This document shows positions 59,017-64,000 of a DNA stretch of 64,000 nt, piece by piece. A program made the position numbers and the translations under genes. Within the stretch, counting starts at the first letter, position 1. Every line of letters starts with the position of its first letter. The notes under the pieces are model-generated. The model made no database searches, was not told where the DNA came from, and worked only from the letters and a program-made list of their open reading frames with translations. The stretch is from an uncultured Collinsella sp. (GTDB lineage: Bacteria > Actinomycetota > Coriobacteriia > Coriobacteriales > Coriobacteriaceae), in NCBI GenBank assembly GCA_902491765.1, contig CABUIY010000004.1, forward strand, positions 62,001-126,000, read 5' to 3'.

Positions 59017-60527
59017 TGGCTGCACGCTTTGGTGACATGCTGCTCGAGCAGCGTCGCCGAATGGGCCTTTCCATTCAGCAGGTCGCCAACACCATCAAAA
59101 TCAGGCCGCAGATCATCGAGTTTTTCGAGAATGGCAATTTTGCATCGATGCCTCCGCGCGGCTATGCGCAGGGCATGATTTCGAGCTATGCGCGCTTTTT
59201 GGGCCTCAATCCGCGGGAGGTCGTCAACGCTTATTTTGACGATCTGATGGCATATGAGCGCGAGACGTCGCAGCAGGGCGGTCGTTTTCAGGACGCCGCC
59301 GGCTACGTCAATTCGCGATCCTCGGTCGACAACGGCCGTTTCCTGATGGTTCAGGGCGGGCGTTCGACGCGTTACGGCCAGCGCCCTCAACAGGCTGGTT
59401 ATGTTACCGAGACGGGCTCGAGCGAGGAGATTCGTTCCCAGCGCGATCGTTTTCGCAGCACGCCGGCGCCCGAGGAGCGCGCACTCCCCGCTGCCCGCGG
59501 TGTCGCACGAGACCCTCGTGCCGGCTACGGCGATGGTGGTTATTCCGATCGCGGGTACCGTGGCGTTTCTTCCGGCCGTCCGCGCGGCGGCTATGCAGAC
59601 GCCGATACTACGCAGGTGACGCCTCGCCTTCGATCTCAGTCACAGCCTTATAGCCAGCGCTCCTCAGCGCCTCGTTCGGGCCAGCGCAACTACCAGGGTC
59701 GCGGCGAGCTCGCCCCCCGCTCAGGCCAGCGCAATATGCAGCGCCAGGGTAGTTATCGCGGACGTTCCGACAATAACCGCGGTCGTATGCCCCAAGGCAC
59801 CGGTCGCGGTGGTTCCAATCGTGGACGCGGCGGTGGGCGCGCTCCCCAGAACAACGGTCTCGATCCTCGTATCGTTTACGCCGGTATCGGCGCCGTGGCG
59901 CTGCTTCTGATCGTGCTCATCGTGGTGCTCCTGCGTGGCTGTGGCTCCTCGGCGCCCGAGTCGACGCCCGAGACACCCGTTGCCACCAAGACAACGACAA
60001 AGAAGTCTTCCAAGAAGACCGAATCCGTCGATGAGGACGAAGATACCGATGAGACGACGGACGAGTCCACCGATTCGGACGCCGCCAAGACGACGGCCAA
60101 GAAGGAGGAGAACGAGGTCACAAAGGTCAAGATCTCCGTTGCCAAGGGCAAGACTGCTTGGATTGAGGTCAAGGTTGATGGCAAGTCGGTCTATGGCGCC
60201 CAGGCGACCGGCCCCTTTGAGCAGGAATATACGCCCGAGTCCTCGATCGAGATCACCACGTCAAAGCCTTCCGATGTCACCGTTACCAAGAACGGCGAAA
60301 AGGTCCGCTACGACACTAAGACGTCGGGCGTGGCACGCGTGACGATCACTGTTCCCAAGAAGGAGACGACCGAGTCCAAGGACGGCGAGAGCACTGACGA
60401 CACCGATGGCACCGAAAGTACCGACGGAACTGTTGGAACCGATGCCCAGTCCACGGACGGCACCGATGCCGTCACCGACGGGCAGACTACGCCCTATTCA
60501 GACGACTATTCGTACGACAGCTACTAA
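59016..60527 (+). CDS. RodZ-like helix-turn-helix membrane protein with Arg/Gly-rich region
   Basis: N-terminal HTH_25 domain (residues ~5-75; LLEQRRRMGLSIQQVANTI and EFFENGNFASMPPRGYAQG), one membrane segment at ~288-310 (GIGAVALLLIVLIVVLLR), and a C-terminal extracytoplasmic DUF4115-like domain (~365-450; KISVAKGKTAWIEVKVDGKS), the layout of RodZ, which links MreB to cell-wall synthesis. Unusually, the cytoplasmic linker (~185-285) is rich in RG/RGG, with two copies of APRSGQRN, and the C-terminus is Thr/Asp/Gly-rich and low complexity. ATG overlaps the ftsK stop. Confidence 0.88.
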   Translation: MAARFGDMLLEQRRRMGLSIQQVANTIKIRPQIIEFFENGNFASMPPRGYAQGMISSYARFLGLNPREVVNAYFDDLMAYERETSQQGGRFQDAAGYVNSRSSVDNGRFLMVQGGRSTRYGQRPQQAGYVTETGSSEEIRSQRDRFRSTPAPEERALPAARGVARDPRAGYGDGGYSDRGYRGVSSGRPRGGYADADTTQVTPRLRSQSQPYSQRSSAPRSGQRNYQGRGELAPRSGQRNMQRQGSYRGRSDNNRGRMPQGTGRGGSNRGRGGGRAPQNNGLDPRIVYAGIGAVALLLIVLIVVLLRGCGSSAPESTPETPVATKTTTKKSSKKTESVDEDEDTDETTDESTDSDAAKTTAKKEENEVTKVKISVAKGKTAWIEVKVDGKSVYGAQATGPFEQEYTPESSIEITTSKPSDVTVTKNGEKVRYDTKTSGVARVTITVPKKETTESKDGESTDDTDGTESTDGTVGTDAQSTDGTDAVTDGQTTPYSDDYSYDSY

Positions 60528-60553
60528 GCCGCTCGTAAGCGAAAGGATTAACC

Positions 60554-61051
60554 ATGGCTAAAGATTCCAGCTTCGACGTCGTGTCCGAGGTCAATATGCA
60601 GGAGGTCGACAATGCCTTCCAGCAGACCACGCGCGAGATTTCCCAGCGCTATGACCTTAAGGATTCCGGCGCCACCATCGAGCTTTCGAAGGGCGACAAG
60701 CTCTTTACGATCAACGCCCCGGCCGACTTTGTCTCCAAGCAGATCATCGACGTCCTGAGCTCCAAGCTCATCAAGCGCGGCATCGATCTTAAGGCCGTGT
60801 CCTGGGATGCTCCTCAGGCTGCATCGGGTGGTACCGTGCGCGTGCTCGGTCACATCGTCGAGGGTATCGACCAGACGACTGCCAAGAAGATTAATAAGGA
60901 CATCAAGGATCAGAAGCTCAAGGTCAAGGTGACGATTGAGGCCGACAAACTGCGTGTTTCCTCTGCTTCCAAGGATGCGTTGCAGACCGTGATTCAGTTC
61001 CTGCGCGAACAGGACTACGGTCAGCCGCTGCAGTTCACCAACTACCGCTAA
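60554..61051 (+). CDS. yajQ: YajQ family nucleotide-binding protein
   Basis: 165-residue YajQ/UPF0234 protein; family members bind c-di-GMP, GTP or tRNA in some bacteria, role here unknown. It has the N-terminal SSFDVVSEVNMQEVDNAF and two ferredoxin-like halves. ATG 60554 with AAAGGA upstream; rimO follows 26 nt later. Confidence 0.93.
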   Translation: MAKDSSFDVVSEVNMQEVDNAFQQTTREISQRYDLKDSGATIELSKGDKLFTINAPADFVSKQIIDVLSSKLIKRGIDLKAVSWDAPQAASGGTVRVLGHIVEGIDQTTAKKINKDIKDQKLKVKVTIEADKLRVSSASKDALQTVIQFLREQDYGQPLQFTNYR

Positions 61052-61077
61052 TTCATTCGAAAGGACCGCTCTCCAAC

Positions 61078-62427
61078 ATGGATACTCCGTTGGGCTCCGT
61101 ACTCTATATCACCCTCGGGTGCGCCAAGAACGAGGTCGATACCGACCGTATGCGTTCGCTGCTGACCGCCGCGGGCTACGAGGAGGCATTCGATCCGCAG
61201 GATGCCGATATCGCCATCGTCAATACGTGCTCGTTCCTTGCCTCTGCAACGTCCGAGAGCATCGAGACCACGCTCGAGCTTGCCAATGAGGTGCAGGACG
61301 GCGTTCGTTCCTGCCCGATTGTCATGTGCGGGTGCGTGCCGTCACGCTACGGCGACGACCTGCCCGACGAGCTGCCCGAGGTTGCGGCCTTTGTGAAGGC
61401 CGACGAGGAAGACGGCATCGTGGCGGTCATCGATGATGTGCTGGGCGTGGAGCGCGAGATTGCCGCCTATATTCCGCAGGTCAAGCGCACCGTCGAGGGC
61501 GCTGTCGCCTATGTCAAGATCTCCGATGGCTGCAACCGCTTCTGTAGCTTCTGCATGATCCCGTATATCCGCGGTCGTTATCACTCGCGCAATGCCGAGA
61601 GCATTATCTCCGAGGTGCGCGACCTGGTCGCCGGTGGCGTGCGCGAGATCGTTTTGATCGGTCAGGACACGGGCATCTGGGGTACCGACTTTGCCGACGA
61701 GGACCTCGCCGAGGGCTCGCCGCGCAATCTGGCGCAGCTGTTGCAGGCCGTTGCTGAGGCGGTGCGTCCTCATAACGTGTGGGTCCGCGTACTCTACCTG
61801 CAGCCCGAGGGCATGACCGACGAGCTTATCGAGACCATCCGCGATACGCCCGAGGTGCTGCCCTATATCGATATCCCCGTGCAGCACTGCGACGCGCGCA
61901 TCCTCAAGGCCATGCGTCGATCCGGTTCGCGTCAGGAGCTCGAGGACCTGTTCCGTGACCTGCGCGAGCGTATCCCCGGTATCGTGATTCGCTCTACGGC
62001 CATGGTCGGCTTTCCGACCGAGACCGAGGACGAGTTCCGCGATCTTATTGACTTTATGGACACCGTCGGCTTTGATTACACGAGCGTCTTTGCCTACTCG
62101 CGTGAGGAGGGCAGCCTGGCCGCCAAGATGGAAGGTCAGGTTAACGAAGAGGTTAAGCTCGAGCGCGCCCAGGAGGCCATGGATCTGGCCGAGTCGCTCG
62201 GTTTTGCCGCCACGGCGGCCCATGTGGGCGAGCGCGCCCAGGTGATCGTCGACGGCATCGAGGAGACCGAGGACGGTGCCGAGCTCATCGGACATGCCTG
62301 GTTCCAGGCGCCCGATTCCGATGGTGCGGTGCATCTGGATGCCAGCGAGGCATCTGTGGGCGATATTCTGACGGTCGAGTTTACCGATAGCTTCTGCTAC
62401 GAGCTTATCGGTCATGTTGTGGAGTAG
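61078..62427 (+). CDS. rimO: Ribosomal protein S12 methylthiotransferase RimO
   Basis: Radical-SAM enzyme that modifies Asp88 of S12. N-terminal Cys ligands in LGCAKNEVDTDRM, NTCSFLASA and CGCVPSRY; radical SAM motif CNRFCSFCMIPYIRGRYHSR; C-terminal TRAM domain. LGCAKNxVD is the RimO signature, separating it from mtaB at 46260. 449 residues, ATG 61078 with GAAAGGA upstream. Confidence 0.96.
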   Translation: MDTPLGSVLYITLGCAKNEVDTDRMRSLLTAAGYEEAFDPQDADIAIVNTCSFLASATSESIETTLELANEVQDGVRSCPIVMCGCVPSRYGDDLPDELPEVAAFVKADEEDGIVAVIDDVLGVEREIAAYIPQVKRTVEGAVAYVKISDGCNRFCSFCMIPYIRGRYHSRNAESIISEVRDLVAGGVREIVLIGQDTGIWGTDFADEDLAEGSPRNLAQLLQAVAEAVRPHNVWVRVLYLQPEGMTDELIETIRDTPEVLPYIDIPVQHCDARILKAMRRSGSRQELEDLFRDLRERIPGIVIRSTAMVGFPTETEDEFRDLIDFMDTVGFDYTSVFAYSREEGSLAAKMEGQVNEEVKLERAQEAMDLAESLGFAATAAHVGERAQVIVDGIEETEDGAELIGHAWFQAPDSDGAVHLDASEASVGDILTVEFTDSFCYELIGHVVE

Positions 62428-62436
62428 GAGAGCGTC

Positions 62437-63075
62437 GTGGCTAACGAGAGCAATAAGGAACTGACGAGTGTTTGGACGCCCGCCAACATCGTGACGTGCG
62501 TGCGCATCGTCTTCATTCCGGTGTTCATGATTGTGTCGGCGCTGTCTCACACAAGCGTTGCCGGTACGGATTGGAGCACCTTCGACGGTCCGCTCGCCGC
62601 TGGCGCCTTTATTCTGTACGTCATCCTGTCGTGCACCGATAAGGTTGATGGCTACCTGGCTCGTTCGCGCAACGAGATCACCGACTTCGGCAAGTTCCTG
62701 GATCCCATCGCCGATAAGTTGCTCGTGTTCTCGGCCCTGCTGCTGTTCTTGGACTTTGGTGCCGTTACTGTGTGGTCGGTGTTCATCATCCTGTTCCGCG
62801 AGCTGCTGGTGAGCGCCCTGCGCATGGTCGCGAGCGCGGCCGGTGTTGTCGTTGCCGCCGATAAGCTTGGCAAGTACAAGACGGCGACTACGATGGTCTC
62901 CATCTGCGGCTACCTGTGCGTCTTTGCGATGACCGGCCTCCAGTTGGGGCCTGCGGAGCTGTTGCTCGGTCTCTATGGCGTCTCACGCTTCCTGTACGCC
63001 GTGGCCGTTATCCTGACCGTTATCTCGGGCGCTCAGTACTTCTGGAACTGCCGCAAGATCGTCTTTTCGGTCTAG
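62437..63075 (+). CDS. pgsA: CDP-diacylglycerol-glycerol-3-phosphate 3-phosphatidyltransferase
   Basis: Membrane enzyme making phosphatidylglycerol phosphate from CDP-DAG (the cdsA product). The CDP-alcohol phosphatidyltransferase motif DKVDGYLARSRNEITDFG continuing to KFLDPIADK is complete. 212 residues, several membrane segments. GTG 62437 is close to rimO; pgsA-cinA-recA is a widespread order. Confidence 0.95.
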   Translation: MANESNKELTSVWTPANIVTCVRIVFIPVFMIVSALSHTSVAGTDWSTFDGPLAAGAFILYVILSCTDKVDGYLARSRNEITDFGKFLDPIADKLLVFSALLLFLDFGAVTVWSVFIILFRELLVSALRMVASAAGVVVAADKLGKYKTATTMVSICGYLCVFAMTGLQLGPAELLLGLYGVSRFLYAVAVILTVISGAQYFWNCRKIVFSV

Positions 63076-63087
63076 GTCCTGGTAGGC

Positions 63088-63618
63088 ATGACGGAATCAT
63101 ATGAGCAGATTGCCGCGCATAACGAAGAGCTCGCACGCGATATTGTCGAGCGTGCAAGCGTTCGTGGTGTGACGGTTTCGACGGCTGAATCTCTAACAGC
63201 GGGCATGATCGCCTCGACGATCGCCGATATCCCCGGTGCCTCGGCGGTGCTGCGCGGCGGTGCGGTGACGTACTGCGACGAGATTAAGCATTGCGTGCTC
63301 GGCGTTGAGCAAGAGACGCTCGACCGCTATACCGCGGTGTCGTACCAGACGGCGCGGGAGATGGCTGCCGGTTCGCTGGAGCTGTACCAGAGCGATATTG
63401 CCATGAGCGCGACGGGCTATGCCGGCCCCGGTGGAGGCACCGAGGACGATCCGGCTGGAACCTTTTATATTGGCTGGGCGTATCGCTCGGCCAATGGGGG
63501 AGCGCCGGTCGTGGACTCCATTCGTTGTCACTATGAGGGCGATCGTTCATGCGTCCGTGCCCATGCGGTCGCTGAGGCACTGGGTCGCTTTGTCTACGTG
63601 CTCGATTCTATGGAATAG
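63088..63618 (+). CDS. pncC: CinA C-terminal domain protein (nicotinamide-nucleotide amidohydrolase, PncC)
   Basis: Deamidates NMN to nicotinate mononucleotide in the family. AESLTAGMIASTIADIPGAS, VTYCDEIK and ATGYAGPGGGTEDDPAG are the conserved CinA-C segments. At 176 residues it lacks the N-terminal MoaB-like domain of full CinA. Full-length cinA is competence-linked in streptococci, and this gene sits directly before recA as cinA does. ATG 63088. A hairpin follows the stop, and recA has its own regulatory region. Confidence 0.92.
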   Translation: MTESYEQIAAHNEELARDIVERASVRGVTVSTAESLTAGMIASTIADIPGASAVLRGGAVTYCDEIKHCVLGVEQETLDRYTAVSYQTAREMAAGSLELYQSDIAMSATGYAGPGGGTEDDPAGTFYIGWAYRSANGGAPVVDSIRCHYEGDRSCVRAHAVAEALGRFVYVLDSME

Positions 63619-63627
63619 ACGTGTTTT

Positions 63628-63647
63628 AAGGGGCCTCCGGGCCCCTT
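63628..63647 (+). terminator. Hairpin after pncC
   Basis: AAGGGGCC/GGCCCCTT with a TCCG loop follows the stop by nine bases. No T run follows, so it may be a weak or factor-aided terminator. Confidence 0.6.
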
Positions 63648-63671
63648 AATTGTGGAGATAGGGACCTCTGG
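63648..63671 (+). repeat. 24-nt element, copy 2
   Basis: Starts AATTGTGGAGA and ends GACCTCTGG, matching 3316-3339 with two differences. It lies immediately after the pncC hairpin and 99 nt before the first 11-bp unit upstream of recA. Confidence 0.6.
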
Positions 63672-63746
63672 CGAATTTGATCTTTGTGCAGGTAGTTATC
63701 GTAATCTTGCTCGTCATGCGTTGCTTGGTTCGCCTGCGGTCAAGTT

Positions 63747-63790
63747 TTTGGTCAGTGTTTGGTCGGCTTTTGGTTGGGTTTTGGAAAGGT
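63747..63790 (+). promoter_or_regulatory. Four phased 11-bp direct repeats upstream of recA
   Basis: Units TTTGGTCAGTG, TTTGGTCGGCT, TTTGGTTGGGT and TTTGGAAAGGT follow one another without gaps. The last ends nine bases before TATGAT, a plausible -10 box near 63799. The same unit occurs in pairs upstream of yraN and comEA. Confidence 0.65.
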
Positions 63791-63822
63791 CGGCTGCATA
63801 TGATTTATCTGAACGGTTGACC

Positions 63823-63838
63823 ACGAACAGCCGTTCGT
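63823..63838 (+). promoter_or_regulatory. LexA-type SOS box upstream of recA
   Basis: ACGAAC-AGCC-GTTCGT is a perfect palindrome of the Gram-positive/actinobacterial LexA form CGAACN4GTTCG, located 38 nt before the recA start and about 20 nt after the predicted -10 box. Confidence 0.85.
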
Positions 63839-63875
63839 TTATTATCGATGCAGGTTGTTAAGAGGAGGGCTATTC

Positions 63876-64000
63876 ATGGCCAAGAATTCAGGTCCCGTAC
63901 GTACCGTTCATGCTCGCACGACGGGTAAAGAGCGCGATGAGATGATCGCCACCACCAAGGCCGAGATCGAGAAGAAATTCGGCCAGGGTTCCATCATGAG
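63876..64000 (+). CDS. recA: RecA recombinase, 5' end (continues past window)
   Basis: Strand-exchange protein and LexA coprotease. Only the first 41 codons are present: the N-terminus reads MAKNSGPVRTV and then AEIEKKFGQGSIM, the conserved RecA start before the first core strand. ATG 63876 is preceded by AGAGGAGGG. Upstream lie an SOS box and the four-unit 11-bp array, suggesting control both by DNA damage and by a competence-type signal. Confidence 0.95.
   Translation, partial: MAKNSGPVRTVHARTTGKERDEMIATTKAEIEKKFGQGSIM

Overview
The window is a dense, mostly plus-strand, GC-rich chromosomal segment of an anaerobic, monoderm actinobacterium, most like Collinsella or a close relative in the Coriobacteriia. 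This assignment is inferred from gene content: an actinobacterial-type integration host factor (mIHF) beside gmk-rpoZ, pyruvate phosphate dikinase and AdhE as in a fermenter, the MEP isoprenoid genes, no outer-membrane genes after rseP, and a sortase-type surface protein. No tRNA, rRNA, CRISPR array or insertion sequence was recognised.

Layout. 1-8.7 kb: the 3' part of ppdK, then rplS, rnhB and the recombination/competence run yraN-comM-dprA-trmFO-xerC. 8.9-19 kb: translation and envelope/isoprenoid genes rpsB-tsf, pyrH-frr-uppS-cdsA-dxr-rseP-ispG-proS. 19.2-22.7 kb: two minus-strand genes, an APH-fold kinase-like gene and adhE. 22.7-26.3 kb: an AT-richer accessory island with one large frameshifted surface adhesin. 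26.4 kb: rpmB on the minus strand. 26.6-32.3 kb: the pyrimidine operon pyrR-B-C-K-D-F with an attenuator-like leader. 32.6-35 kb: mihF-gmk-rpoZ-thiI. 35.2-39.3 kb: comEA-comEC and holA. 39.4-51.7 kb: rpsT, lepA, dusB, hemW, two dnaJ genes, mtaB, phoH-ybeY-dgkA-era-recO, rpsO. 51.8-63.6 kb: pnp, rnj (RNase J), ftsK, a RodZ-like gene, yajQ, rimO, pgsA, and the cinA C-terminal domain gene. The window ends inside recA.

Most interesting signal: 11-bp phased direct repeats of the form TTTGGTYNGNT sit upstream of three loci only: yraN-comM-dprA (2 units), comEA-comEC (2 units) and recA (4 units). All three encode natural-transformation or recombination functions, so the repeats may be the operator of an undescribed competence regulator. 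recA also has a LexA-type SOS box. Two of the three loci share a further 24-nt element about 95-100 nt upstream of the repeats.

Other notable points: the adhesin carries a G9 tract and is broken at an A6 tract, so it may be phase-variable, and it ends with two identical 246-bp repeats and an LASTG sorting motif. A perfect 39-bp inverted repeat separates pnp from rnj. One DnaJ has membrane segments where its second C-terminal domain should be. RseP carries an insert that looks like a winged helix. The RodZ-like protein has an Arg/Gly-rich cytoplasmic stretch.
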